DNA of 64,000 bases from Callorhinus ursinus (GCF_003265705.1 NW_020313157.1:3408191-3472190), one strand, 5' to 3'; shown: positions 1-21,289, numbered from the stretch's first letter. Numbers and translations: made by a program. Notes: generated by a model not told the origin, from the letters alone.

Positions 1-717
1 AAGGCTGCATTCTGGACTCCTCTGAGCTGGGCAGAAAGGGGAGAGCAGCCCTGCCCTCCAGGAAAAGCAGAGTTTCTCAAACACTGTGGATTCTGGCTTC
101 GGGCCCAGCTCTGACACCGAGCAGCCACGTGGGGGCGCCCGGGGCCAGATCACGGCCTCATCCTGGCCAGGGCAGGGGAGGCAGGAGGTGGGCTCAGCAT
201 GGCCCCTGTGTCTGCTCCTTCCCCTTTAGCCCACAGCCTTCAGTCAGCCTTCATGGCTCTTCTGCCCTTGCAGCTAAAAAAAGGTGGAAATGTGTGGGCG
301 TTTAAATGACAGCATTTGTCAGTGTGTGGAGTGCCTGAGATTCCAGAGTCCACCTTTTCCTTACATGCTTACCTTGTAGGACAGACTAGGTCCCTTCTGG
401 ATTTGGAAAACATTAATCCTTAGAAAATCAATCAGACTGCACTAGGGGCACCGGTGTGGCTCAGCGTTTGCCTTCAGCTCAGGTCATGACCCTGGAGTCC
501 TGGGATCGAGCCCCACATCGGGCTCCCTGCTCAGTGGGGAGTCTGCTTCTCCCTTTCTCTGTTCCCCCTGCTTGTGTGTGCTCTCTCTCTATCTGTCTCA
601 AATAAAGTCTTTAAAAAGAAAAAATCAGGCCACTCTTAAGGGTGGGTCCTGTGGCCTCAGCCACCTTCTCCATAGCCCATCCGAAGCCCCCTCACCTGTT
701 TGCTCTGGACTTTGCAG
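1..717 (+). other. CREBBP: CREBBP intron 23, partial
   Basis: No coding similarity is seen before the acceptor at 716-717. The expected preceding exon (PHD/RING-proximal segment) is not present. The intron holds one SINE at 445-624; the rest looks unique. Confidence 0.85.
445..624 (+). mobile_element. CAN-SINE (SINEC), full length
   Basis: The tRNA-derived head (GGTGTGGCTCAGCG, then GGGATCGAGCCCCACATCGG), a CT-rich middle and an AATAAAGTCTTTAAAAA tail define a carnivoran tRNA-Lys SINE in intron 23. Confidence 0.93.
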
Positions 718-10680
<9,963 letters not shown>

Positions 10681-10887
10681 CATTGTGAGAGCATCGCCTT
10701 TTTTTTCCCCCCTTTCATGTTCTTGGACCTTTTGTACTGAAATCCAGGCATCTAGGCTCTTTTTATTCCTAGACGGAACTGCTACTTCCAAGCCATGGAA
10801 GGGTAGATTGCTGTTTAAAGAAACAATACAAAGAATATATTTTTTTGTTAAAAACCAGTTGATTTAAATATCTGGTCTCTCTCTCTC

Positions 10888-10942
10888 TTTCCTTTTGTTT
10901 TTGTTTTTTGTTTTTGTTTTTTTGTTTTGGGGGGAGGGGGGT
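10888..10942 (+). repeat. T/G-rich low-complexity tract in CREBBP 3'UTR
   Basis: Alternating T runs and single G (CTTTTGTTTTTGTTTTTTG) lead into a G-rich block (GGGGGGAGGGGGG at about 10929-10941). In the RNA this is a U-rich stretch followed by G runs. Confidence 0.8.
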
Positions 10943-11556
10943 TTTGTTTGGATTCTTTTTGTCGTCATTACTGGTGACTCATGCCTTTTTTTAACGGGAA
11001 AAACAAGTTCATTATATTCATATTTTTTATTTGTATTTTCAAGACTTTAAACATTTATGTTTAAAAGTGAGAAGAAAAATAATATTCAGAAACTGATTCT
11101 TGAAATAATGCAAGCTTATAATGTATCCCGATAACTTTCTGACGTTGCGGGAAGATTTTTTTCTATAGTGAACTCTGTGGGCGTTCTCCAAGTATTACCC
11201 CTGGACGATAGGAATTGGCTCCTGCGTGCACACACGTACACACCCACACACACATCTATCTATACATACTGGCCTAAGCCAAACTTTTGTCTTGCAGATG
11301 TAGAAATTGTTGCTTTGTTTCTCTGATAAAACTGGTTTTAGACAAAAAATAGGGATGATCACTCTCTTAGACCATGCTAATGTTAATAGAGAAGAAGCAT
11401 TCTTTTCTTTCTTCTATGTGAAACTTGAAATGAGGAAAAGCAATTCTAGTGTAAATCATGCAAGCGCTATAATTACTATAAATAAGAAAATTCAAGAAGA
11501 TTCAATCACTGTATAGAATGGTAAAGTACCAACTCATTTCTTATATCATATTGTTA

Positions 11557-11562
11557 AATAAA
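11557..11562 (+). promoter_or_regulatory. CREBBP: Proximal poly(A) signal AATAAA, CREBBP
   Basis: AATAAA about 880 bases after the stop, in TTGTTAAATAAACTGTGTGC. A GT-rich stretch follows. It is a candidate for a short-3'UTR isoform. Confidence 0.5.
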
Positions 11563-11698
11563 CTGTGTGCAACAGACAAAAAGGGTGGTCCTTCTTGAAT
11601 TCATGTACATGGTATTAACACTTAGTGTTCGGGGTTTTTTGTTATGAAAATGCTGTTTTCAACATTGTATTTGGACTATGCATGTGTTTTTCCCCCAT

Positions 11699-11706
11699 TG
11701 TATATA
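11699..11706 (+). promoter_or_regulatory. CREBBP: Possible Pumilio-binding motif TGTATATA
   Basis: The octamer matches the PUM consensus UGUANAUA and lies in the inferred 3'UTR, downstream of the proximal poly(A) signal. Only the long isoform would carry it. Chance occurrence in AT-rich DNA is possible. Confidence 0.35.
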
Positions 11707-13324
11707 AAGTACCGCTTAAAATTGATATAAATTACTGAAGTTTTTAACATGTATTCTGTTCTTTAAGATCCCTGTAAGAATGTTTAAGGTTTTTATTTAT
11801 TTATATATATTTTTGGAGTCTGTTCTTTGTAAGACATGATTCTGGTGGATTGCTCACAGAGGAGAGGCAGGGACCACGGTCCTGGTGGCCATGTGGGTGG
11901 CAGGCAGGCTCAGCCAAGGCCTTGGGTGGTTCCCTTTCCAGGAAGCGAGGTGGCCAAGCTCATTGATGGTCTCATATATTCAGTGCTCCACGGGGAACTT
12001 CACCCACCGAGTTAGGGCTTCAGGTGGGTCAGAAGCAGCACTTTGTCTCCTGTCCTCCCTTAAGCCTCGAGAAACCAGAGTAGGGATGGTTCCTGCGGTT
12101 GTTGTCAGCAGTACCTACCCTCCCCTTTCCTATATGTAAATCCCAAAATTGGTGCAAAATCTGCTCCAGGGACTGGAGGTGGTTCCTGCTTCCCCCTAAA
12201 TCCTGTGCTCTGTACGGGAGGATGCTACACGCAGCATGTCCTGCTGTGACCTCCGATGCTGGGCTGGGCAGCTAAGTGCTCTGGCCTTTGCTCTCCACCC
12301 TCTAGAAACAGGGCCTGTGGGCAGCACTGTGGTGAAAGAGCCCTCCAGCTTTGAGGGACGGGCACTTGGCCACGTGGTCCCACACACATCACTCACCACC
12401 ACCCCGCCTGCCCCCCCCAGGTCCACAGTCAGGTGCCCTTACCAAGAGGGTGACACTCAAGTCCCTGGATGCTGTAAACATCACGTCGGAGCGGAGGAAT
12501 GCCTCCAGGGAGCGTGGATGTGTGCCCTCTAGACTGCAACATCCCTTCCCCACCAAGCACAAGGGACTTGAGTCCTGCCTCTTGTGTCCCTGGTCCCCCA
12601 ACCTGGGCGGGGGCGGTTGTGGTGGCAAATTTAGAATTCATGGCCCAAATAGCTTCCCTTTGGGCCCTGTATTCACAGAGATCATTTCAAAATACTTAAT
12701 TTGGGAATCTAAACTTGAGGAAACTTTGAAAAAAATTAATTCTAGCACAGAGCTTCAAATCTTGAGTTTTAACATAGATTATGCCAGATAATAAGACCAT
12801 CTAGCATTGCCAACCAACTGCCACCTCCACCACATCCCCAAAAGGGAAAGCAGGGCCATGGCCCTCCAGTGGCTATCTAGCCATCCTTGCTCTGCTTACT
12901 TCTTGAATCTGGGACCCTCTCCCGAATCACCCTCTCCACTGATGTTAAACCTTGAGCCCGTGTTCAGACCGAAGGGGTTGAGCCATCTGGAGCCCTGGAG
13001 GAGCGGCTCCAGGCCCATGTTACACGTTGTGCAGGGCAGCCATTTAATGGGGCCAGTGGGGGGCCTCTTTTTCAGGTCGTCCTGGGATCCGAAACTCTGT
13101 GTACAGATCTCATCTTTTTGGAGTCCATGTCCCGTGTAATCCGCCAAGGGATGCGGCCGAGGGTGTGGTCGGTGGATGCTAACCCCGCACTTGGCGTAAG
13201 GAGATTTCTGTAAGACAGCTGGAAAACCCCGGCGCTGTGTCTCATGCTGTATACTTAAGAGGAGAAGAAAAAAGTCCTATATTTGTGATCAAAAAGAGAA
13301 AACTTGAAATGTGCTGGTGTTTAT

Positions 13325-13330
13325 AATAAA
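13325..13330 (+). promoter_or_regulatory. CREBBP: Distal poly(A) signal AATAAA, CREBBP
   Basis: AATAAA in TTTATAATAAAAGCTGG, about 2.65 kb after the stop, is the probable main end of the CREBBP mRNA. No gene-like sequence follows until the TRAP1 promoter. Confidence 0.6.
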
Positions 13331-15725
13331 AGCTGGTAAAACTGCTTGGATTCAAAGATGGTCCCAGTCGGCTAACAACCCTTAGAATTAGCTTAGCAGC
13401 TAGTCTTCGTGAGATCGAAGGGTCTCGGTTGAGTGTGCCTAGTACGTGTGTTTGATGATGTTCCTGAGAATTTAGCATGTTGAAAACGAGTAGGATGCAA
13501 TCTCTGGAAAACAAGGTGGAGTGTCTTCGGCTTATAAGATCGCAGACTGAAGACATAACTTTCTCCCTTTTTTTGTTTTTTTTTTTTTTTACTGCTACAA
13601 AATGGAACCGAAGATTCCGTTTAAGCCGAAACGTGCTTCTAGCACTGCACAGGAGAGTAAGCTGCTCTGAAAAAGGAAAGTCTTTTCATGAAGGAGCTGA
13701 GTACAGATTGGTCGCCATCGCACCTTCGGGACGCATGTCACCCAAGGACCGTGCTGGGAAGTCGGTGCTCCAGCCAGGCCACCTTAGCAAGTAGGGGTGC
13801 AGGAGCATGTAGGGATGGGGGCTGGAGAAACCAGATTGCACCTTCCCGGGATGTCTCATGTTCATGCTACTGCATCACTTGGGTATGATATCATTGTGCA
13901 AAATCAGGAGTAGGGAAATGGGTCGGTTTTGAAACGTAAGCGAATGCAGCCCCCAGGCTGGAGGACGAGACAGGAACTTTGGTGATGGTGAGGCGATGAG
14001 AAGGCAGATGGTGCCTTCGATCCTCGCACGCCTTCCTCCCGAGGATTTACCAGGCTGTGTGGACGGTGGCACCTGTGTCAGACTACGGCACCCAGCGGAG
14101 AATCCACAGGTGCTGACTGAACACCTTGGGCTGATTCAGACAATCGGGGGTGTTGAGAGCGAGCGGGAGGCAAGCACACGGGAAGTGGGGGCCTGCGGCG
14201 TCCTGGTGAAGGGATGGCAAGTGGGCACGTCAGGGGGGTGGCCACCGGGAGCCAGGGCCTTGGTGGGGAGTGAGCTCTCTCAACCCCGCCTGCCTTCCTC
14301 GGTGAGACTTGGTAACACGTGTTGGAAGACCCCACTAACTCCTCCGTCCTGGCTGCGAGGTAGGACAGTGTGGGGACCTGCCCGAGTTCACGGGTGGTGG
14401 GCAGGGGCAGGTGTGGGCCGCTCAGCCAGAGCCATGCTCTTCACCACTGGGCCCGAAAGGAGCTTTCCTCCCCTACTAGCTCCGCAGGCTCACCTTGAAC
14501 TCACTTTGGGGATACCTTGAGGAAAGGGGGGTGCATTACAATACCTCTAACCCCTCAAGCGTCGCAGACAGGACCTTACACAGGACTAAGTGGGACTTGG
14601 CCTGCCTGAGTGTGGTGCCCACCGGTTCAGCCCCTGGAGAGGGCTGTTACTGAAATGGGCTTTATGCTCTGGTCCCGGGACCCCAAGGAAGCCTCTTAGA
14701 AATGGATGTTTAAAGTGGTCCTATATAGGCATATCAACAAAGTTTAGACTTGAAGATCCTCAAAGCCACTAGTGATGTTTAGAGAATGTTCCAGGTGAGG
14801 GTGGACTGTCAGGAAAATGTCCAGAGAGGACATCCTTGGAAGGATGGTGAGGCATGGTGTGCCGGGGCTCCCTGCACCAGGAACCTTCCTGTGTCTCTGA
14901 CCCCACCCAGGACCCCTTCACGTCTGGCACAGGTTTGGGAGCCTCAGAAGAGGGAGGGTGGTTTCACGTGCTGCCACAAGTTGAGCATCTGGAGGCTGGG
15001 CGGTCAGGGGGGGAGAGTCTTGGGGACAAGACTGAAGCTGGGAGGTGCAGAGAAAGAGGCAGCTGACTCGAGGGAGGCCAAGGCTCTGCGCGGGAGGCAA
15101 CCAGAGTTGCCTGGTGTTCAGCGGCCAGAACGAGTGTCCCCTGTGAGGGCTGGACCTCTGCAGCCAGAAGCACAGAGGACCCTCCGAACTTCCAGGGAAG
15201 TCAGTTCTTGCTATTTCCAAGCCTCTAGACACTGGCATTCTGGTCTCCGGTTTCCTGAGTGAGGAAAGGGGGTTCTTTTGTGGGGAGAGGTCTGCAAGTG
15301 TGAGAAATGGCAGGAGAGACATGAGTGGGCCCCGAGCCAAGGCCCCCTTCTCTCCCAAACAGGCAGTTGGAGGGGTGCACACTGCTGCTTCTAGTTGACA
15401 GGAAAATACGCAGGTCTTGTCCAAGCACTGAGTTTGCTTACTCAGCAAGCATTTACCGAGCAGATCCTAGGCACGGATCTCAGCCCTTGGAGAACTCCAC
15501 CGAGAGACACAATCAGTCACTGGAGGAAGGTACAAGGTGGTGCCAGGGCTCGAAGCCGGAGCACCGACTCCAGTTTGTGCTGGGAACGAGGAGATGTCTC
15601 TCTTTGTCAGGGCCAGCAAGAGCACAGTGCTGGGGAGCACTCATCCTCCCTGACCCTGCCCCGTGCTCAGGGCAGCACTCCCCCAGCTCTGACGCGCAGA
15701 CGGCGTACCTGAGATCTTGCTAACA

Positions 15726-15835
15726 CCCCGATTTAGTAGGTCTGGGCCAGGGAGTGGGCAGACTGAGCTTTTAGGTTTCGAAAGAGCTCCCAGGTGAGGC
15801 CTGGACCTACTTGGAGTAGCAAGGACATAGGGGAC
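15726..15835 (-). mobile_element. MER20-like hAT relic
   Basis: The + strand reads GATTTAGTAGGTCTGGG..GAGCTTTTAGGTTTC..GAGCTCCCAGGTGAGG. This resembles the interior of MER20 (a non-autonomous hAT element) in reverse. It is diverged and identified by memory of the consensus only. Confidence 0.5.
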
Positions 15836-15873
15836 CAAGAACAACCATCTAGACTTTGAAATTGCCTTAGTCT

Positions 15874-15984
15874 GTTTTTTTTCCGTAAAGATTTTTTTTA
15901 AGTAATCTCAACACCCAACATGGGGCTCGAACCCACAACCCCCAAGAATCGCAGTTTCCACCGACAGAGCCAGTCAGGCGCCCT
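15874..15984 (-). mobile_element. Short tRNA-like SINE with target duplication
   Basis: The reverse-orientation short form (TAAGTAATCTCAACACCCAAC, then GCCAGTCAGGCGCCCT) is flanked by GAAATTGCCTTAGTCT (15858) and GAAACTGCCTTAGTCT (15985). Confidence 0.9.
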
Positions 15985-17531
15985 GAAACTGCCTTAGTCT
16001 TAATGTTCACGATAAATGTGGGTGCAGGGAGAGGGGGTTTGGCCAAGCGGTTCTTTGTCTCCTTCACAGCTTTTGTTCTGAGCTGGTACCCTCTGTCCCC
16101 TTTTGTCCTCAAATCCCTGAATAAGTACATGGCAGGAGTACTGGCCACTGAGGTCTCCTGGACGGGACGGGAGCTAGGGCAGAACCCGGGGGACCAAGAG
16201 GTACGGGACGATGTCCTGTGAAGTGCATTTGTGAAAATGCAGCTTGTGAGCAAAACAAACTTCTTTTCCAAAGAAGCAGGAGGAGTGCCCTGCTCCTGGA
16301 GCAGGTGCTGGGGTCAGGCCTGTCCTCCCTGTTTCCTGAACCACACGCGTGGCACCCCCCCATTCAGAAGACACCTGCCTGAGACTGAGACCACGGCCCC
16401 CTCTGACCTGTGCCTGGGGGCATTGGCCCCTTCAGGGAGCATACCGGATGGCTTGCATTCCCACCCTGTCCTCCGATACCGCATCGGACCAGAGAATCCT
16501 GACGGAGGGGACCATCTTCATACCTGAAGAGATGCAGTCTTGGGGAGGGGAGCTCCATGGAAGCCGCCCACCTGCTGGGGCCTGATGCCAGGTGCTGCTC
16601 AGGATGCCACCTGGACTGGGCTCTGGCTGGGGTGGGGGCCCTTGGCACCCAGGCAAAGTCCCAGTCCTTAAGGGAGGCAGGACCTCACTGACACGGAACA
16701 GCTGTTGAGAGGGCCCTGCAGCTACCAGGCAGCCATGCTGAGCAGGGAAAGGGGCTGTCAGCTGGCGAAGCCTCCCCAGATGGCCTCTCTGCTCCCTACA
16801 AGTGTCGGGGTAACAATGGTGGCTTATAGGAATTACAGGTGCAAAGCCTGAGCCCAGATGCACACATGCTCCCAACCATACACGGCATGGAATTGCTTCT
16901 CTACACAGGAGAGTCTCTCACACCAAACTCATTTTTACTTGTCTTCCTTCTCGCAAGCCATAGACACCGTAGATTCTGAGTTGGGTGGACATGTTTTTAT
17001 TCCAATGCCTATAATGACCTCATCCACAAGCTGGGGGAGAAATGTCCTGAATGCTTTGGCAGGACAGAAGGCATCTTTCAAAATATGCCCTCAAGGCTAG
17101 TTCGCCAAGTGGTATCCCCCAGTGGAAGTTTCTGGGGATAAATGCAGCAGGGGAGGTGGCTGCCTCCTCCACCCTGCCTTTCCCTGAGCCAGACTTGCTC
17201 AGAAAAGACCCTGCCAGTGATTCGTTGTGGTTGTGTGGACTCAGCTCTGTTCCATTTATTGTGCTGGGCAGGGAGGCTGGAAGCCCAGCAGAATGGCCCA
17301 CCCTGCTCCTCCTGCAGGGGACACAGACCAGGTGCAGGGGATTGCCAAGGGCAGCCCAGTGAGTGCACGGCCAGGAAGCCCCTAAAAGGGCCTGGACAAA
17401 ATGCCAATGCCACAAATCATGAAAAGGGACAAAGGCCTTGGGTTCACTCTCCTGAAAGTTTGGGGGTCTGTGGATTCAATCTGGGACATTTCCAGTGTCC
17501 TTGATGGTGGAATAAAAAGTGGACACCGACA

Positions 17532-17702
17532 GGGGTACCTGGGTGGCTCGGTTAAGTGTCTGCCTTTGGCTCAGTTCATGATATCAGGGTCCTGGGATTT
17601 AGCCCTGCTCAGCGGGGAGTCCGCTTCTCTCTCGCTCCCTCTGCCCCTCCCCTTGCTTGTGCTCTCTCGCTCTCAAACAATAAAATCTTAAAAAAAAAAA
17701 TA
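17532..17702 (+). mobile_element. CAN-SINE (SINEC), internally shortened
   Basis: The head GGGGTACCTGGGTGGCTCGG is intact. The B-box-proximal part is shortened (GGGATTTAGCCCTGCTCAGC). CT-rich middle and AATAAAATCTTAAAA tail are present. Probable duplication GACACYGACA on both sides. Confidence 0.92.
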
Positions 17703-17726
17703 AGACACTGACAAAGCAGAAGGAGT

Positions 17727-17786
17727 CATTTGGAGAAAAAGCTTCAGAGTCACCCACATTTGGAGAAAAAGCTTCAGAGTCACTCA
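17727..17786. repeat. Two-copy 30-bp tandem repeat
   Basis: The unit CATTTGGAGAAAAAGCTTCA plus ten more bases occurs at 17727-17756 and again at 17757-17786 with two mismatches near the end. It starts 25 bases after the tail of the SINE at 17532-17702. Confidence 0.9.
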
Positions 17787-18288
17787 CCCACCCACTGAAA
17801 TGAGAAGTGTTCTAGTAAGTTCCAGACCAGGTCCCAAGTGGCTGCACCTGCCTCCACAGAGGGCCATAGGTCTTGCTTCTGGCCATGTCCCACCATTAGC
17901 ATGTGTGCAAGGAGGGGTCAGGGCCTGGGTTGCCGCCAGACCTAGTGTTGCCATGGGCAGGGGTCTGAATTCAGCATACTGGGATGGGTGTCAAGTGAAT
18001 CAGCAAATACTCAGTCTCTGAGTTCTGACCCATCCTGAGTTGACATGGAAGTCCTGCAAAGGATGAAAAGGACTTTAAGAATCACCCAAAACCCTGAGCT
18101 GGCACCACCAGGCCATTAGATGCTTCTCCTAATTTGAACGTTTTGGCACCTCTGAAAGCCCAGAAGAATTAGTGCCCTTGAAGCTGTGGTCACAGCCTCC
18201 AAACTGCAGCTGCTGTTGTCCCAAAGGGGGTCTGTACAGGTCCCCTTGTGCTAGGGGTTGGGGGGCATCCTTGTTCCTGAGGCCTGAA

Positions 18289-18330
18289 CACCAACAGTAA
18301 CAGTAACAGCATAGTTACTAACAGTAACAG
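18289..18330. repeat. AGTAAC hexamer cluster
   Basis: CAGTAACAGTAACAGC is followed shortly by a second AACAGTAACAGC copy. It is a short imperfect microsatellite. Confidence 0.7.
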
Positions 18331-18404
18331 CTTAGCTTTCAGACAACACCTGGCATCTGCAGGACTGCCTAGTCTCTCCTCAATACCTGCCCTCAACTGT
18401 TCAA

Positions 18405-18512
18405 AAAATATATTTTATTTTTAAGTAATCTCTACACCCGACATGGGGCTCAAACCTACACCCCGAGATCAAATAGTCACATGCTCCACTGACTGAGCTA
18501 GCCAGACGCCCC
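18405..18512 (-). mobile_element. Short tRNA-like SINE
   Basis: Reverse short form: TTTTAAGTAATCTCTACACC near the tail side and GAGCTAGCCAGACGCCCC at the head. No CT-rich block. Confidence 0.88.
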
Positions 18513-19282
18513 AATACCCCTATTTTTTGAGCTTCAAAAATTAAGGTGCCTTATTCAAGGGTTTATGAAATTGGAAGAAAATCCCATCATCCCTGGGCCC
18601 TTTCCAGGCCAAAAAGTACCCTATAGCCACGAGCTTTTCCTCCTCTGGGAACTCCCAGGATGCTGCCCGAGGAGGGGAGAAACTCACCCAGAAGTTGGTG
18701 CCTCGAACAAAGAAAGGAAGATAAAGGGAGACATATTTGTTTTTCCTTTCCAGAAGGCAATATACATAACATAAAGATTACCATCGTAATAATTTTTTAA
18801 AGGTTTTATTTATTTTAGAGCTCACTCCAGGGGAAGGCAGTGATTTCTGGAGAAGGAGCGGGCAGCCTCGTAGAGGCTACAGTGGTGGTCAGGAGACCCA
18901 GGAGCCCTCTCCTCCTCTGCTTCTCTCTCTGCTCTCCCCAAGCAAGTCCCTGCCAGCCTCCATCAGTTCAACTTGTACATGTTCATCTAATCATTTTTTT
19001 TTTCTTCTTCCATTTTCCTTGTATGCATAGGGGCTGAAATCTGCCCAGGCCCCCTCAAGACTTGGTTTGGATCCCTAAGCATCTTAAAAAGCCACAGTTC
19101 CCCGAGGTACCAGAGACTGGTTTCTCGAATATCTGAGGATGTCTGAAGTCAGTCCACAGGCTGAGAGGACAGGAGGTGCTGTTAAGTGTGTCTGAAACCT
19201 GGTGTGTTTGCCTTTCACAGAGCCTGGATCCTGCCTGTCATTTTTAAAAAATTTTTAATTTAAATTTTATCTTTTATTTATT

Positions 19283-19476
19283 TTTAAAGATTTTATTTTT
19301 TTGACAGGCACAGACACAGCGAGAGAGAGAACACAAGCAGGGGGAGTGGGAGTGGGAGAGGGAGAAGCAAGCTTCCTGCACAGCAGGCAGCCGGATGAGG
19401 GGCTCAATCCCAGGACCCTGGGATCATGACCTAAGCCGAATGCAGACCCTTAACAACTGAGCCACACAGGCGCCCC
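19283..19476 (-). mobile_element. CAN-SINE (SINEC)
   Basis: Complete reverse copy from a T-rich tail (AAAGATTTTATTTTTTTGAC) to GAGCCACACAGGCGCCCC. Flanks share TTATCTTTTATT, a probable target duplication. Confidence 0.93.
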
Positions 19477-19521
19477 TTATCTTTTATTGAAGGATAGTTG
19501 ACACAAGATGCCCCCATCCTT

Positions 19522-19699
19522 TTTTTTTTTTAAGATTTATTTATTTGACAGAGAGAGCACAAGCGGGGGGTGGGGGCGAGGGATAGAAGCAGACTCCCTG
19601 CTGAGCAAGGAGCCCGATGCCGGGCTGGATCCCAGGACCCTGGGATCACAACCTGAGCCGAAGGCAGACACTTAACCAACTGAGCCACCCGGGCGCCCC
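19522..19699 (-). mobile_element. CAN-SINE (SINEC) with clear target duplication
   Basis: Reverse copy flanked by AAGATGCCCCCATCCTT at 19505 and the same sequence with one extra C at 19700. It sits only about 45 bases from the preceding SINE. Confidence 0.95.
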
Positions 19700-19963
19700 A
19701 AGATGCCCCCCCATCCTTAAGTGAAGTGTAGGTTTTGCTCTTCCCTTTGCCAAATACCACTTCCCCTTCCTGAAATAAAAGGGCTTCTCAGCCTAGATCT
19801 ATTGCCCCATAGACCACTGTGTTGGCTCTTACAAAAGGGAGGATTTCCTGGGTGCACAACAAATGCAACATGAGGCTGAGACCCCTCAGTTCCCCCAGAG
19901 CAGCTGCAGTGACACACTGGACCGGCTCGGCCTGGGACAGGCTCTGTGTGTCTGGAGCGTGGT

Positions 19964-19977
19964 GGGGGGGGGGGGGG
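19964..19977 (+). repeat. Poly-G run (G14)
   Basis: Fourteen consecutive G after GCGTGGT. A likely site of length polymorphism and sequencing error. Confidence 0.85.
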
Positions 19978-21128
19978 AGAGGCAGGTGTCAGGTTGTACA
20001 GGGCCTGGAGGCCAAGGGGTTTGCAATCGATTCTAAGTGTGCACTAGAGGGGAGGCACTAGAGGACGGTAACTGCTAAGTGTATGATCCAGCTGCCTTGG
20101 GGGCCAGTGAGGAGGTTGCTGGAGTCTTCTTCCAACACCAGAGAACTGCTCTTCCAGCCAAGTCCGCCCACCTCCTTGACATTCTTCTCAACTGCTAAAG
20201 CCTGGCACGTGGGGCTCATCCTTCACACCTTCCACCTGGAAGAGCCCCAGAAGTGCCCCTCCCAATGCCCCGACTGTGTCCTGGCTCCAGGCGGACCCTC
20301 TCCTGACTTTTGTACTTTGCAACTCTGGTCAAATCTCAAGCACCTCCGTTTTTGCAGGTTTTTTTTCTGTGGCAGCGAGTCTCCAGCGAGCCTCAGAATC
20401 ATCTGCGGGCGGGGGCCGCCGGGGCCTCGCTTCAGGCGGCGTCAGAGAACCTGCACGTTGCGCGGCGTAGCACTGGGCGAGAAAGGGCGTTGACTGGGGC
20501 AGGAGCTGCACCGCACAGCGACTGCAGTCACTGGCCGAGGGTTGCGGGATGACCCACAGCAGCTACACCGGGGGTGGGCGCGGCACAAGGTGCGGCGCTG
20601 CTGAATCACGACATTCCACATCTGGAACTAATCTTTGTGTGTCAACCATACTTCAATTTAGAAAAATTTATTTTAATTAAAAGAAAAGGAGTGGTGGTTC
20701 TCAACCTCAGCCTCACCTCCAGCAGGGCGGGAAACAAGGAAGGAATAAGCCCAGTCCTGCTGGTGGGGGCGGCTCCTGCGTTCGCGCTTAGGAGTGGACA
20801 CAGGCCGGCCTGAAGTCCGTCCTTCCCCTTCTCCGCCCGCCTCGGTCGGGCCGATGGCACGGGGACGGCAACAACCTCCGCCTGGGCGCTGCCTTTTCAC
20901 ACCCTCCGGGTGCCTGCGAACGGCAGCCTCGTTCTAGGGATGCGCGAAGTGAGGCCCAGCTGGCGGACAGCGCGCTCGGTCCGTCGCCTTTGACAACGCG
21001 ACACAAGGTCACGGAGGGCACGCCCTCAGGTCCGACTGTCTCCGCGCGGGCCAGCGGTGCCCGCGCCACACAGGCCCCCCGCCCACTCTCCGGCGCAGGC
21101 AGTGGGCCGGGCAGCCCTGCGCTCACCG

Positions 21129-21136
21129 TGACGTCA
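21129..21136. promoter_or_regulatory. TRAP1: Consensus palindromic CRE, TGACGTCA
   Basis: A perfect 8-bp cAMP response element 78 bases upstream of the TRAP1 ATG. CREB/ATF dimers bind this site and recruit CBP or p300. Motif and position are seen; occupancy is inferred. Confidence 0.75.
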
Positions 21137-21157
21137 CCGCGCCGCGCCCGAGGAAGG

Positions 21158-21174
21158 CCCCGCCCCGCCCCGCC
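21158..21174. promoter_or_regulatory. TRAP1: Overlapping GC boxes (Sp1/KLF type)
   Basis: CCCCGCCCCGCCCCGCC gives three overlapping CCCGCC motifs between the CRE and the ATG, as expected in a TATA-less housekeeping promoter. Confidence 0.7.
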
Positions 21175-21213
21175 TCCGCTGCGCGTGCTGCACGGCTGCT
21201 GGGGAAGAAGGAC

Positions 21214-21289
21214 ATGGCGCGTGAGCTGCGGGTGTTGCTGCTGTGGGGTCGCAGCCTGCGGGCGCCGGCCCTGGCGGCTGCCCCGAGAG
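21214..21289 (+). CDS. TRAP1: TRAP1 exon 1 (mitochondrial transit peptide)
   Basis: 25 codons plus one base, starting [18 protein letters not shown]. It is Arg/Leu/Ala-rich with no acid after Glu4, as in an amphipathic matrix-targeting helix. It is four residues shorter than the human leader. Donor is GTGAGG at 21290. Confidence 0.95.

Larger units (their letters stand above)
10681..13350 (+). other. CREBBP: CREBBP 3'UTR (extent inferred)
   Basis: Sequence after the stop is AT-rich to about 11830 and mixed after that. It contains no SINEs, unlike the flanking intergenic DNA, which fits a constrained UTR. Two AATAAA signals (11557 and 13325) would end a short or a long isoform. The long end is preferred because of its position and the length of the CBP 3'UTR in other mammals. 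Confidence 0.7.
13351..20780. other. CREBBP-TRAP1 intergenic region
   Basis: About 7.4 kb with six clear SINEs (15874, 17532, 18405, 19283, 19522 and their tails; see separate entries), a 30-bp tandem duplication, a G14 run and probable ancient MER20/L2 pieces. No coding exon or RNA gene was recognised. Confidence 0.7.

Noticed and set aside
17690..17702. AATAAA signals in SINE tails as gene ends
   Set aside because: AATAAA is part of the CAN-SINE tail consensus and occurs in nearly every copy, so it does not mark transcript ends by itself.
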